Under the pieces are notes generated by a model, which worked only from the letters and a program-made list of their open reading frames with translations, was not told the DNA's origin and did not search any database. A program made the translations under genes and the position numbers. Of a stretch of 43,347 nucleotides of DNA, positions 1 to 7,586 are shown piece by piece; the first letter of the stretch is position 1; each line of letters opens with the position of its first letter. Source of the DNA: DASQTB01 sp035642095 (GTDB lineage: Bacteria; Actinomycetota; UBA4738; CALAEC01); NCBI GenBank assembly GCA_035642095.1, contig DASQTB010000027.1, positions 1 to 43,347 of the forward strand. Direction: 5' to 3'.

Positions 1-377
1 CGAGGGACCGGAAGCGGTTGGAGCTCGTCCATCCATCGCTCCAGGAATGAAGGAGTGGCTTTCCTGCTGAGGCCTCGGGGTTGCTTGTTCCCTGGCGCTG
101 CCTCATTTCCCCGAGATCATCGTGTTCGAGCGGAGACTCACGGTGTCCACCACGACGGTGTTGAGCTCCAACGAACACCACTCATGCAGCACCTGAATCG
201 ACCGGTCCGGCAGCCACCGCGCAAGGTCGTGCACCACCGTTCAGTTCCTCCTCGAAGAGCGCTCGGTGGCTGCGCGCGAACCACCGGGCTAGCCCCTCCT
301 CGTAAGTGAGGACTTCCCGTGATCGCGCGGATATGGTGAGGCTGGACCAGGGCCTCCGACGCCGACGCTTACGTCGA
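1..377. other. Left edge without a confident gene
   Basis: I find no ORF here that looks like a conserved protein. On the minus strand, about 240-80, a short open stretch reads LARWLPDRSIQVL before running to a stop. It loosely resembles the part of some DDE transposases that precedes a catalytic Asp, but it is too short and lacks the Asp-containing continuation. It may be decayed mobile DNA or chance; base composition is less extreme than in the neighbouring operons. Confidence 0.3.
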
Positions 378-566
378 TTACGCCCCGAGTGCTCTGAACC
401 CCTCGTAGACCAAGTACGCTGGCCAGAGGATCGCCTTCGGGAAGATCGCCCACACGTATTCCCAGAACGAGTCGGCCTGCTGCCAGTAGTAGAACAACGC
501 GCCGAAGATCCCGAGGCCGTAGAGGGCTCCACCGCCCGCGGCGGCGCCCGTGCTGCCTTTCGACAT
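378..566 (-). CDS. Small two-segment membrane protein of unknown function
   Basis: A 62-residue protein: a short Gly/Ala-rich N-terminus beginning MSKGSTG, a first hydrophobic segment (about residues 14-28, GLGIFGALFYYW), a polar turn, and a second hydrophobic segment (about 36-54) with the motif ILWPAYLVYEGF. From memory this matches a widespread family of roughly 60-residue bacterial membrane proteins that begin MSKG and end with a WPAFLVYE-like motif; their function is not known to me. The ATG at 566 follows a purine-rich GGGGGTGA stretch; an in-frame ATG at 581 would add five residues. It is monocistronic with unrelated surroundings. Confidence 0.6.
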   Translation of the reverse strand: MSKGSTGAAAGGGALYGLGIFGALFYYWQQADSFWEYVWAIFPKAILWPAYLVYEGFRALGA

Positions 567-689
567 CGCCTTCACCCCCATCGATCGTCCTGAGACCCTA
601 TCCGAACGAAGCGAGCTACCGGCACGCCATGTCGGAGCTGGTCTTCTTAGAGGCGTCCCGGACCCCCGGGCGCAGCCGAGACTGTCACG

Positions 690-935
690 TCAGAAGAGGA
701 CCACGATCAGAGCGGCAACGGACAGGGCCACGAGCACAGCGAACATCACCACCGGCGCCGGCTCGCTTCGTGCCAAGACTTCGCCGCGTCCGACGATGGG
801 CGACTGCGCCGGGCCGCGGAGGTGGTTGGCGACGCTCTCGGGGTCCGCCGGCCAGTGTGACAGCGGGGGCGGATCGAACAGAGGAGGCGCGGACGGCCAC
901 GGACTCGGACCAGCCGCTACCTGCGGAAAACGCAC
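690..935 (-). CDS. Possible tail-anchored small protein
   Basis: An 81-codon ORF starting with GTG. The first 58 or so residues are Pro-rich and polar; the last 20 (from VVMFAVLV to IVVLF) form one strong hydrophobic segment ending exactly at the stop, the layout of a C-tail-anchored membrane protein. I see no good ribosome binding site and recognise no family. A clean membrane segment ending at a stop argues for a gene; the low-complexity N-terminus argues for caution, and the true start may be internal. Confidence 0.4.
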   Translation of the reverse strand: MRFPQVAAGPSPWPSAPPLFDPPPLSHWPADPESVANHLRGPAQSPIVGRGEVLARSEPAPVVMFAVLVALSVAALIVVLF

Positions 936-938
936 ACG

Positions 939-1010
939 GGCGAACGACCCCGGACTATCCGGGCACTACTGAAAACCGCGGTGTCGGCGGTTCGAATCCG
1001 TCCCTCGCCA
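939..1010 (+). pseudogene. Decayed tRNA-like element (tRNA-Phe-like 3' half)
   Basis: The 3' part is tRNA-like: loop CTGAAAA at 969-975 (would give anticodon GAA, Phe), five-base spacer GTGTC, T-stem GGCGG (986-990), T-loop TTCGAAT, complementary CCGTC, then 3' acceptor strand CCTCGCC and discriminator A at 1010. Upstream it fails: 964-968 cannot pair with 976-980, the 5' acceptor strand at 939-945 pairs in only five of seven positions, and the D-arm is replaced by a hairpin CCCGGA/TCCGGG (949-963). It is best read as a tRNA pseudogene or as the 3' half of a tRNA left by site-specific integration. Confidence 0.5.
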
Positions 1011-1031
1011 CGGTGGGCTCGTCCCCGAAAG

Positions 1032-1056
1032 GGCCTGGCGGCGGCGGACCCAGGCC
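1032..1056 (-). terminator. Hairpin just downstream of bldC
   Basis: Perfect 7-base inverted repeat GGCCTGG (1032-1038) / CCAGGCC (1050-1056) with an 11-base loop, 6 bases past the bldC stop on the minus strand. Only a short TTT follows, so intrinsic termination would be weak, but its position fits a 3' end for bldC. Confidence 0.45.
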
Positions 1057-1062
1057 GTTCCC

Positions 1063-1260
1063 CTATCCGATGGCTGACTTGTCGAGCAGCCGGCGGACCT
1101 CGGTCTCCCAGTAGCGGCGGTGGCCGCCCAGGGTCCTGATCGAGGAGAGCTTGCCGGCCTTGGCCCATCGGGTGACGGTCTTGGGGTCGACCCGAAACAG
1201 GGCGGCGACCTCCGCTGGAGTCAGCAGGCGTTCGTCGCCGGCGCTTCCGTTGCCTCGCAC
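1063..1260 (-). CDS. bldC: BldC-family MerR-like DNA-binding regulator
   Basis: A 65-residue protein that is almost entirely a MerR-type winged helix-turn-helix, with LLTPAEVAALFRVDPKTV followed by TRWAKAGKLSSIRTLGGHRR, near-identical to what I recall of Streptomyces BldC. BldC lacks the long dimerisation helix of typical MerR proteins and binds direct repeats cooperatively; in Streptomyces it controls the timing of development. The GTG at 1260 is chosen because GGGAGG lies 8 bases upstream and the length then matches the family; an in-frame ATG-equivalent start at 1302 would add 14 residues. It is divergent from the Leu/Val dehydrogenase gene, and its leader holds repeated GGACCAT segments that could form an attenuator or operator. 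Confidence 0.9.
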   Translation of the reverse strand: MRGNGSAGDERLLTPAEVAALFRVDPKTVTRWAKAGKLSSIRTLGGHRRYWETEVRRLLDKSAIG

Positions 1261-1323
1261 TCCGTACACCTCCCGTTCCGGTGGCTCTCGCCACGGGGTC
1301 ATTCTGGGACTGGCCTCCCCACC

Positions 1324-1359
1324 GGACCATAGACAAAAAGGACCATTTCGGGATGGTCC
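1324..1359 (-). promoter_or_regulatory. Candidate attenuator or operator in the bldC leader
   Basis: Read on the minus strand: CGGACCAT (1360-1353), six bases, ATGGTCC (1346-1340), TTTTTGTCT, then ATGGTCCG (1330-1323). The first segment can pair with the second, giving a 7-base-pair hairpin followed directly by five T (an intrinsic terminator), or with the third, giving an 8-base-pair stem that buries the T run (an antiterminator). It lies about 65-100 bases before the bldC start. Alternatively the three GGACCAT copies are half-sites for a DNA-binding protein. Confidence 0.5.
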
Positions 1360-1495
1360 GTTCGCATTAGTGATTCTCCCTCAGTTGCACGATTCGGAGA
1401 GCTTCGCCTTCCGGAAGATGAAACCCGCCCTGGCCGATCCGATCCAAGCGGCCATGACGACGGCCCAAGGTGCCCGAAGAGCGAAAAACGCACCA

Positions 1496-1504
1496 TGCTA
1501 TAGT
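1496..1504 (+). promoter_or_regulatory. Extended -10 promoter for the Leu/Val dehydrogenase gene
   Basis: TGC followed by TATAGT is a good extended -10 element, about 47 bases before the GTG start at 1552. No convincing -35 is visible, which is usual for extended -10 promoters. Confidence 0.5.
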
Positions 1505-1551
1505 CCGCACCGGCGCCCCGCCTGGGGCTCGCGACGAGGGAGCGGGCACGC

Positions 1552-2646
1552 GTGACCGTCTTCTCGGAGCTGGGCGACGGATACGAGGAGATCGTGTTCT
1601 TCCACGATCGTCCGTCGAACCTTCGGGCCATCGTGGCCATCCACTCCACCTCCCTGGGGCCGGCCCTCGGGGGGACCAGGTTCTATCCCTTCGCCTCCGA
1701 GGAGGAAGCCCTCCGCGACGTCCTTCGCCTTGCTCGGGGGATGACCTACAAGGCGGCCGCGGCGGGCCTCGACCTGGGCGGCGGCAAGGCCGTGATCATC
1801 GGGGACCCCAGGCGCGAAAAGTCGGAGGAATTGCTTCGGGCCTACGGCCGGTACATCGAATCTCTGGGAGGTCGGTACATCACCGCGGAGGACGTAGGGA
1901 CGTCCCGCGATGATATGGACATCCTCCGCCGGGAGACGCGGTGGGTGACGGGCGTTTCGAAGCGATTGGGTGGGTCCGGCGATCCCTCGCCGGTCACCGC
2001 GTACGGCGTGTTCCAAGGCCTCAGGGCCTGCGTCGAGGAAGCCCTCAAGACCTCCTCACTGGAAGACGTCAGGGTCGTCGTCCAGGGAGCCGGCAAGGTC
2101 GGGTATCACCTGGTCAAGCACCTGACCGATGCGGGCGCCGTGGTGAGCGTGGCCGACGTGGACGTGGATGCCGTGGCCCGGGTGGTGAACGACTTCGCCG
2201 TTGACACCGTCGAACCGGAGAAGGTCCACGCCGCGGCGTGTGACGTCCTCGCCCCGTGCGCGCTGGGCGCCGTCATCAGGGATGACACGATTCCCGAGCT
2301 GAAATGCAAGATCGTGGCCGGTGCAGCCAACAACCAGCTCGAGCGGCCCGAGCACGGCGACGCGCTGGACGAGCTGGGCATCCTGTACGCGCCCGACTTC
2401 GTGATCAACGCCGGCGGTCTGATCAACGTGGCGGACGAGCTGATGGGATACGACCGGCCGCGGGCGACGAAGAAGGTTGAAGCGATCTACCGAACCTTGC
2501 GCGAGGTGTTCCGTCGTTCGCGCACGGAGGGCGTCACGCCGGCGAGTGCCGCGGCTGGACTCGCTGAGGAACGCATCCGACAGGTGAGCCGGGTACAGCT
2601 GCTGTGGGTCCCTGGCCAATCGCGAACGGATCACGTTCGCACATAG
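1552..2646 (+). CDS. vdh: Leucine/valine dehydrogenase (Glu/Leu/Phe/Val dehydrogenase family)
   Basis: An NAD-dependent oxidative deaminase of branched-chain amino acids (364 residues, normal length). The N-terminal domain carries the substrate lysine in GMTYKAAAAGLDLGGGK (Lys67) and the catalytic Lys79. The C-terminal Rossmann domain has VVVQGAGKVGYHL (GxGxxG), an acidic residue after the second strand (VADVD), and the family motif INAGGLINVADEL. The GTG start at 1552 follows a GAGGGAGCGGG binding site. It sits between bldC and a branched-chain 2-oxoacid dehydrogenase operon on the same strand, so deamination products can feed that complex. Leu versus Val preference cannot be read from sequence; the symbol follows the Streptomyces neighbour of bldC. 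Confidence 0.88.
   Translation: MTVFSELGDGYEEIVFFHDRPSNLRAIVAIHSTSLGPALGGTRFYPFASEEEALRDVLRLARGMTYKAAAAGLDLGGGKAVIIGDPRREKSEELLRAYGRYIESLGGRYITAEDVGTSRDDMDILRRETRWVTGVSKRLGGSGDPSPVTAYGVFQGLRACVEEALKTSSLEDVRVVVQGAGKVGYHLVKHLTDAGAVVSVADVDVDAVARVVNDFAVDTVEPEKVHAAACDVLAPCALGAVIRDDTIPELKCKIVAGAANNQLERPEHGDALDELGILYAPDFVINAGGLINVADELMGYDRPRATKKVEAIYRTLREVFRRSRTEGVTPASAAAGLAEERIRQVSRVQLLWVPGQSRTDHVRT
2622..2640 (+). other. Inverted repeat at the 3' end of the dehydrogenase gene
   Basis: Perfect 7-base inverted repeat GCGAACG / CGTTCGC around GATCA, ending 4 bases before the stop codon of the dehydrogenase gene. There is no T run after it, so it may be a weak RNA hairpin or a protein-binding palindrome for the downstream CAP gene rather than an intrinsic terminator. 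Confidence 0.35.
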
Positions 2647-2729
2647 ACGTTACGATCGGCTGACATTTCTCCCAGCGTACGGGGGTGGCGTTTGCATCCG
2701 CGCCGATCCCCTGATAGTCATACCGCGGT

Positions 2730-3191
2730 TTGGCTGCCCGGCCACCGAGCCCGAAGGGGTGGTGGAGAACGACCGCCCTCGCCCTGGGCGTCGCCCTAGC
2801 CCTCATGGTGACGCCGTTTCAAGCGAGCGCGGCGACGACCTCAACGGAAGCTCGGCTGCTCGACCTGATCAACCGGTCACGGACGTCGCGCGGCTTGGCG
2901 CCGCTGGCCGTCCGGGATGACCTGGGCGGCATGGCCCATCGACACAGCGCCAAGATGGCTCGTCGTAGCTTGCTGTTCCATCACGGTTGCCTGTCCTGCC
3001 GGTTCCCCTCCGGGAGCTGGCGGGCCCTGGCCGAGAACGTGGGCGCCGGGGCAAGCCTTCGGGGGATCCACCGGATGATGATGAGAAGCGCCGGCCACCG
3101 TCAGAACGTGCTGGGCGGATTCGACGCGATCGGGGTCGGTGTGGTCCGCAAGGGCGGCCGATTCTGGGTGACCGAGATCTTCTTCGCCTGA
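2730..3191 (+). CDS. Secreted CAP/SCP-domain protein
   Basis: A 153-residue protein with a basic N-terminus, a hydrophobic signal sequence (about residues 14-31) and likely cleavage after ASAA. The rest is one CAP (SCP/PR1, YkwD-like) domain: LLDLINRSRTSRGLAPL, MAHRHSAKMA, a FHHGCLSC segment, the acidic ALAENVG motif and the histidine-bearing SAGHRQNVLG. The two cysteines of CLSC may form a disulfide outside the cell. Bacterial CAP proteins are secreted; their biochemical role is mostly unknown. The first in-frame start after a stop is TTG at 2730, which I use; no strong ribosome binding site is visible. Confidence 0.8.
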   Translation: MAARPPSPKGWWRTTALALGVALALMVTPFQASAATTSTEARLLDLINRSRTSRGLAPLAVRDDLGGMAHRHSAKMARRSLLFHHGCLSCRFPSGSWRALAENVGAGASLRGIHRMMMRSAGHRQNVLGGFDAIGVGVVRKGGRFWVTEIFFA

Positions 3192-3217
3192 CATCCTCCC
3201 GAGCGGTGCCCTATCCT
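3188..3217 (+). promoter_or_regulatory. Sigma70-type promoter for the bkd operon
   Basis: CTGACA (3188-3193), 18-base spacer, TATCCT (3212-3217). Predicted transcription start is near 3224, about 20 bases before the GTG of E1 alpha. The -10 box is identical to that of dnaK in this window. Confidence 0.5.
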
Positions 3218-3244
3218 GAGGGACCCATCTCGGCCGGGTGATCC

Positions 3245-4339
3245 GTGGAGCGAGCAGAAGACCAAACCATCGTCCGCATCCTCGATCCCGAGGGACGCGT
3301 CGTCGATCCCGAAGCCCGCCAGGCCCTGGACCTGAAGGAAGAGGACCTCCGGTCGCTGTATCGGTTCATGGCCCTGTCCCGGCAGGTCGACCTGGAGTGC
3401 ACGGCCCTGCAACGACAGGGCGAGCTGGCCGTCTATCCGCCGCTGATCGGCCAGGAAGCGGCGCAGGTGGGGAGCGCCTTCGCACTGGGCGAAGAGGACT
3501 TCGTGTTCCCCTCCTATCGCGAGGTCGGAGTGGCCGTGGTCCGGGACATCGACCTGGTCGAGTACATGCACTTTCACCGGGGCACCCGGCACGGCGGGAT
3601 CGACGACCCCGTGGGGAAGCGCTTCGGCGAGATCTCCGTCCCCGTCTCCAGCCAGACGCTTCACGCGGTCGGGTGGGCCATGGGCGCCCAGAAGGACGGG
3701 CGGAACGCGTGCGCCATCGTGTACTTCGGTGACGGCGCCACCTCGCAGGGCGACTTTCACGAGGCCTGTAACTTCGCCGGCGTGTTCCGCACACCGGTGG
3801 TGTTCTTCTGTCAGAACAATGCCTGGGCGATCTCTGTCCCCCTGTCGAAGCAGACCGCGGCGCCGATCTGGCGCAAGGCGGAGGCCTATGGGTTCCCCGG
3901 GGTGCGGGTGGACGGCAACGACGTGCTGGCCTCCTACGCGGTGACCCGAGAGGCCTTGGACCGGGCCCGGACGGAGCGCACACCGACCCTCATCGAGGCG
4001 GTGACCTACCGGATGGGTCCCCACAGCACCGCGGACGACCGCACTCGCTACCAGCCGACCGAGGAGATCGACCGGTGGCAGGAGCTGGACCCGTTGGTCC
4101 GGTTCCGTGCGTTCCTGCAGAGCGAGGGCATGGTCGACCCGGAGTTCCTGGACCGTGTGGAGCGTGACGCCAAGGATCTGGCCGCATCGGTCCGGGCCGG
4201 GATCGCCGGCGCGCCGCCCCGCGACATCCGCGAGATGTTCGGATGGATGTGGGGCGACATCCCGGCCCACCTGGCCCGACAGCGGGATGAGGTGGCCGCG
4301 CTCATGGAGGCGGAGGGTCCGGAGGACGGCGATGCCTGA
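3245..4339 (+). CDS. bkdA: Branched-chain 2-oxoacid dehydrogenase E1 alpha
   Basis: ThDP-dependent decarboxylase alpha subunit (364 residues) of the branched-chain 2-oxoacid dehydrogenase complex, giving acyl-CoA from deaminated Val, Leu and Ile. The ThDP/Mg motif is GDGATSQGDFHEACNFAG followed by QNNAWAIS. The loop TYRMGPHSTADD matches the branched-chain (BCKDH) type better than pyruvate dehydrogenase. The start is GTG at 3245 with only a weak binding site. Its stop overlaps the E1 beta start by 8 bases (ATGCCTGA), consistent with translational coupling and equal production of the two chains. Substrate range could include pyruvate, but the upstream amino-acid dehydrogenase supports the branched-chain assignment. 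Confidence 0.88.
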   Translation: MERAEDQTIVRILDPEGRVVDPEARQALDLKEEDLRSLYRFMALSRQVDLECTALQRQGELAVYPPLIGQEAAQVGSAFALGEEDFVFPSYREVGVAVVRDIDLVEYMHFHRGTRHGGIDDPVGKRFGEISVPVSSQTLHAVGWAMGAQKDGRNACAIVYFGDGATSQGDFHEACNFAGVFRTPVVFFCQNNAWAISVPLSKQTAAPIWRKAEAYGFPGVRVDGNDVLASYAVTREALDRARTERTPTLIEAVTYRMGPHSTADDRTRYQPTEEIDRWQELDPLVRFRAFLQSEGMVDPEFLDRVERDAKDLAASVRAGIAGAPPRDIREMFGWMWGDIPAHLARQRDEVAALMEAEGPEDGDA

Positions 4340-5306
4340 GGTGACGATGGCCCAGGCCATCAACCAGGGCCTTCGCCGGGCGTTAACGGACGACGATCGG
4401 GTGCTGGTGTTCGGTGAGGACATCGGCAAGCTCGGCGGCGTGTTCCGGATCACGGACCGGCTCCAGGAGGAGTTCGGAGAGGACCGCGTGTTCGACACGC
4501 CGCTGGCCGAGTCGGCGATCCTCGGCGTGTCCATCGGCCTGGCGATGGCCGGCTGGAAGCCGGTCCCGGAGATCCAGTTCGACGCCTTCTCGTACCCCGC
4601 CCTCGATCAGGTGATCTCGCACGTGGCCAAGTACCGATTCCGTTCAGCCGGAACGGTGTCGATGCCGATCGTGATGCGACTCCCCGTCGGAGGCGCCGTC
4701 GGTGCGGCGGAGCACCATTCGGAGAGCCCCGAGGTCTACTACGCGCATACCGCCGGACTCAAGGTCGTGATCCCATCCACCCCGATCGATGCCTTCAACC
4801 TCCTTCTGGCATCGATCCGCGATCCGGACCCGGTGATCTATCTCGAGCCCAAGGCCCGGTACTGGTCGAAGGAGCCGGGCGAGCTGGAGCCGAACGGGCT
4901 CCCGATCGGCGCGGCCCGGGTCCTCCGAGAGGGAGCCCACGGGACGCTGGTGACATGGGGGGGCATGGTCCCCCGCTGTCTGGCCGCCGCCGAGGCCGCC
5001 GCGGAGGACGGCGTCGAGCTCGAGGTGCTCGACCTGCGATGCCTGGTCCCGCTGGATCTCGATAGGCTGATCGCCTCGGCCCGCAAGACCGGCCGGGTGG
5101 TGGTGGTGCACGAGGCGCCGATGACCGCGGGGTTCGGCGGGGAGGTGGTGGCCCGGGTCGTGGAGGATGCCTTCGAGTACCTCGAGGCTCCCGTGCTCCG
5201 TGTCACCGGCTATGACCTCCCCTACCCGCCGGCCACCGTCGAGGAGCATTACCTGCCCAGCGTCGACCGCATCCTCCTGGCCGTGCAGCGGACTCTCACC
5301 TTCTAG
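4332..5306 (+). CDS. bkdB: Branched-chain 2-oxoacid dehydrogenase E1 beta
   Basis: Transketolase-like beta subunit of E1 (324 residues, usual length). It begins MPEVTMAQAINQGLRRAL and carries VFGEDIGKLGGVFRIT, DRVFDTPLAESAILG, the GAVGAAEHHSESPE segment near the active site, and the C-terminal domain with VLDLRCLVPLDLD and VHEAPMTAGFGGEV. The true start is ATG 4332; an open frame extends upstream inside E1 alpha but is not coding. It is coupled to E1 alpha by an 8-base overlap and followed by E2 after 9 bases. Confidence 0.9.
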   Translation: MPEVTMAQAINQGLRRALTDDDRVLVFGEDIGKLGGVFRITDRLQEEFGEDRVFDTPLAESAILGVSIGLAMAGWKPVPEIQFDAFSYPALDQVISHVAKYRFRSAGTVSMPIVMRLPVGGAVGAAEHHSESPEVYYAHTAGLKVVIPSTPIDAFNLLLASIRDPDPVIYLEPKARYWSKEPGELEPNGLPIGAARVLREGAHGTLVTWGGMVPRCLAAAEAAAEDGVELEVLDLRCLVPLDLDRLIASARKTGRVVVVHEAPMTAGFGGEVVARVVEDAFEYLEAPVLRVTGYDLPYPPATVEEHYLPSVDRILLAVQRTLTF

Positions 5307-5315
5307 ACTGCGGAT

Positions 5316-6662
5316 ATGGCCGAGCGCGTGTTCAACCTGCCGGATCTCGGCGAGGGTCTGGAGGATGCCGAGATCGTGGAGTGGAAGGTGGCCCCCGGGG
5401 ACGACGTCGAGCTGAACCGGCCCTTGGTGGAGGTCAACACGGCCAAGGCGCTGGTCGAGATCCCGTCGCCGTTCGCCGGCCGGGTGACCACGCTCCACGG
5501 TGAGGCCGGCGGGGTGGTCGCGGTCGGCCAGCCCCTGGTGACGTTCGAGGTGGAGACGGGTGCCCCGCCTTCGGCCGAGGGCGAGGCCGCGGCCGCGGCC
5601 GGGCAGGCCTCACCGGGGGATGCCGCGCGTCCCAAGCGCGAGGCGGTCCTGGTCGGGTACGGGGTGGGCCAGGAGAAGACGGGGCGACGCCGCCCCCGCC
5701 TCCGGCCGCCGGATCGACGGGATGAAGGGAATGAAGCCCGGGCCACCCCGCTGGTCCGCCGCTTGGCCCGGGAGAAAGGGATCGATCTCACCTCCCTTCG
5801 AGGATCTGGCCCCGACGGCCGCCTGACCCGCGACGACGTCCTCAAGGCGGCGACGAAGACCGGAGCGAGAGCGACCGCGGAGACCTCGCCGGAGGGAGCT
5901 CCTCATACCACCCCAGGTGAGGTCGACGCCGCGGTCGCCCCATCGAACGCGGCCGCGCCGAGACGCGGTGAGGAGGAACGGGTGGCCGTCCGAGGGGTGC
6001 GCCGGCTGATCGCTCAGAAGATGGCCCGATCATGGCGAGAGATCCCCCACGTCACAACGTTCCACACCGTCGACGCGACGCACGTCGAGGCCCTCCGGCG
6101 AGAACTGACCGAGGAGTCCGGCACCAAGGTCAGCGCGCTATCGGTCGTCGTCCGGGCCTTGGCCGAGGTGTGTCGGCGGCACCCCAAGCTGAATGCGTCG
6201 TTCCACCCGGACGCCGGCGAGATCGTCCTGAAGGGCTCGTATCACGTGGGCATCGCCGCAGACAGCGAACGCGGGCTGCTGGTCCCGGTGGTCCGAGACG
6301 TCGACGCGAAGGGGATCACCCGGGTGGCTCGAGAGCTGGCCGAGGTGGTCGAAGCCGCCCGGGCCGGCCGGGCCACGCCGGACCAGCTGACCGGAAGCAC
6401 GATCACCGTGACGAACTTTGGCGTGTTCGGATCGGAGGCCGGGACGCCGATCATCAACCACCCGGAGGCGGCCATCCTGGGCACGGGCCGCATCGCGGAC
6501 CGTGCGGTCGTCATCGACGGACAGGTCGAGGTCCGCCCCACGCTGACCCTGGCCCTGTCGTTCGATCACCGAGTGCTCGACGGCGCCGACGCAGACCGGG
6601 CCATGACGGATCTCACCCGCCTTCTGGAGAGTCCCTTCCGGCTCGGGGCACTGCCGCGGTGA
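5316..6662 (+). CDS. bkdC: Branched-chain 2-oxoacid dehydrogenase E2 (lipoyl acyltransferase)
   Basis: Dihydrolipoyl acyltransferase core of the complex (448 residues). Domains in order: lipoyl domain 1-80 with the lipoylated Lys44 in VNTAKALVEIPSP; a charged, Ala/Arg-rich linker to about residue 145; peripheral-subunit-binding domain (about 146-182, ATPLVRRLAREKGIDL, GPDGRLTRDDVL); and a catalytic domain (about 220-448) ending with the CoA acyltransferase motif SFDHRVLDGADAD. There is a single lipoyl domain. It is followed with a GTGA overlap by the BtuF-like gene. The E3 dihydrolipoamide dehydrogenase is absent from the window and must be supplied from elsewhere. Confidence 0.92.
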   Translation: MAERVFNLPDLGEGLEDAEIVEWKVAPGDDVELNRPLVEVNTAKALVEIPSPFAGRVTTLHGEAGGVVAVGQPLVTFEVETGAPPSAEGEAAAAAGQASPGDAARPKREAVLVGYGVGQEKTGRRRPRLRPPDRRDEGNEARATPLVRRLAREKGIDLTSLRGSGPDGRLTRDDVLKAATKTGARATAETSPEGAPHTTPGEVDAAVAPSNAAAPRRGEEERVAVRGVRRLIAQKMARSWREIPHVTTFHTVDATHVEALRRELTEESGTKVSALSVVVRALAEVCRRHPKLNASFHPDAGEIVLKGSYHVGIAADSERGLLVPVVRDVDAKGITRVARELAEVVEAARAGRATPDQLTGSTITVTNFGVFGSEAGTPIINHPEAAILGTGRIADRAVVIDGQVEVRPTLTLALSFDHRVLDGADADRAMTDLTRLLESPFRLGALPR

Positions 6663-7576
6663 AGATCGTCTCCCTGCTCCCCTCGGCCACAGAGCTCGTC
6701 TTCGCCCTGGGACTCGGTGACCAGCTCGAGGGGGTGACGTTCGAATGCGATTACCCGGCCGAGGCGAGAACCAAGCCGGTCGTCTCCGACACCGCCCTCC
6801 CCACGGATCGGCCACGGACGTCGCGGGAGACCGACGACCTGGTGACGGCGCACATGGAGCGGAGGGAGCCACTCTACGTCCTGGACAAGGAGCTCATCTC
6901 GAAGATCCAACCGGACCTCATCCTGACCCAGGATCTGTGCCGGGTGTGCGCCGTTCCCTCCGGACAGATCCAGGAGGCTCTCGACGAGCTCGGCTGCCGA
7001 TCCGACATTGTCTCCATGGATCCGAACGGACTGGATGGCATCTTCGATTCGTTCCTCGACGTCGGAAGAGCCACGGGAACCGAGACCAGGGCCAAGGAGC
7101 TGGTGGAGTCGCTCCGGGTGCGGGTCGACGAGGTCAAGAGCCGGACCGCCCGCTTGCCGGAGATCCGAACGTTCTGCATGGAATGGCTCGATCCCCCGTT
7201 CGCGGGAGGCCACTGGATCCCCGAGATGGTCCGGATCGCCGCGGGACAGAACCTCCTCACCGAGCCCAAGCAGCCGTCCCGGAAGGTGACCTGGCGGCAG
7301 GTGGCGAACGCGAGCCCCGAGGTGGTGGTGTTCATGCCGTGCGGCTACTACCTCCAGGAAGCCGAGGAGGAAGCGGGCCGGATCTATGCGGTCCCCGAGT
7401 TCCGTGAGACCACCGCGCACGCCGAGGGAACGGTGTACGCCACCGACGCGTCGTCGTACTTCTCCCGCCCCGGACCCCGGATCGTGGACGGGCTCGACAT
7501 CCTGGCGTGGGCCATCCATCCGGACGCGTTCCCCGAGCCCGGCCCCGACGCGATCGTCCGGGTCCCCCCGCCCTGA
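6659..7576 (+). CDS. Cytoplasmic BtuF-like cobalamin-binding-type protein
   Basis: A 305-residue protein of the periplasmic-binding-protein class III fold (COG0614, BtuF/FecB-like). It starts directly at the first strand, VKIVSLLPSATELVFALG, with no signal peptide or lipobox, so it should stay in the cytoplasm. It keeps the family features ISKIQPDLILTQDLCRVC, a C-terminal lobe with ASPEVVVFMPCGYY and a Trp/Pro-rich middle (MEWLDPPFAGGHW). Genomes often annotate such leaderless proteins as cobalamin-binding, without proven function. The GTG start shares GTGA with the E2 stop, so the two are translationally coupled. No ABC permease or ATPase lies nearby. A link to B12-dependent propionate disposal after Val/Ile breakdown is conjecture. 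Confidence 0.75.
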   Translation: MKIVSLLPSATELVFALGLGDQLEGVTFECDYPAEARTKPVVSDTALPTDRPRTSRETDDLVTAHMERREPLYVLDKELISKIQPDLILTQDLCRVCAVPSGQIQEALDELGCRSDIVSMDPNGLDGIFDSFLDVGRATGTETRAKELVESLRVRVDEVKSRTARLPEIRTFCMEWLDPPFAGGHWIPEMVRIAAGQNLLTEPKQPSRKVTWRQVANASPEVVVFMPCGYYLQEAEEEAGRIYAVPEFRETTAHAEGTVYATDASSYFSRPGPRIVDGLDILAWAIHPDAFPEPGPDAIVRVPPP

Positions 7577-7586
7577 GGGAGGCGGT

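Noticed and set aside
80..240. Short transposase-like stretch on the minus strand
   Set aside because: Only about a dozen residues resemble DDE transposases, no catalytic residues or terminal repeats are visible.
917..1336. 139-residue minus-strand frame ending GEGRIRTADTAVF
   Set aside because: This tail is the familiar spurious translation of the antisense of a tRNA 3' half; the frame also overlaps bldC out of frame.
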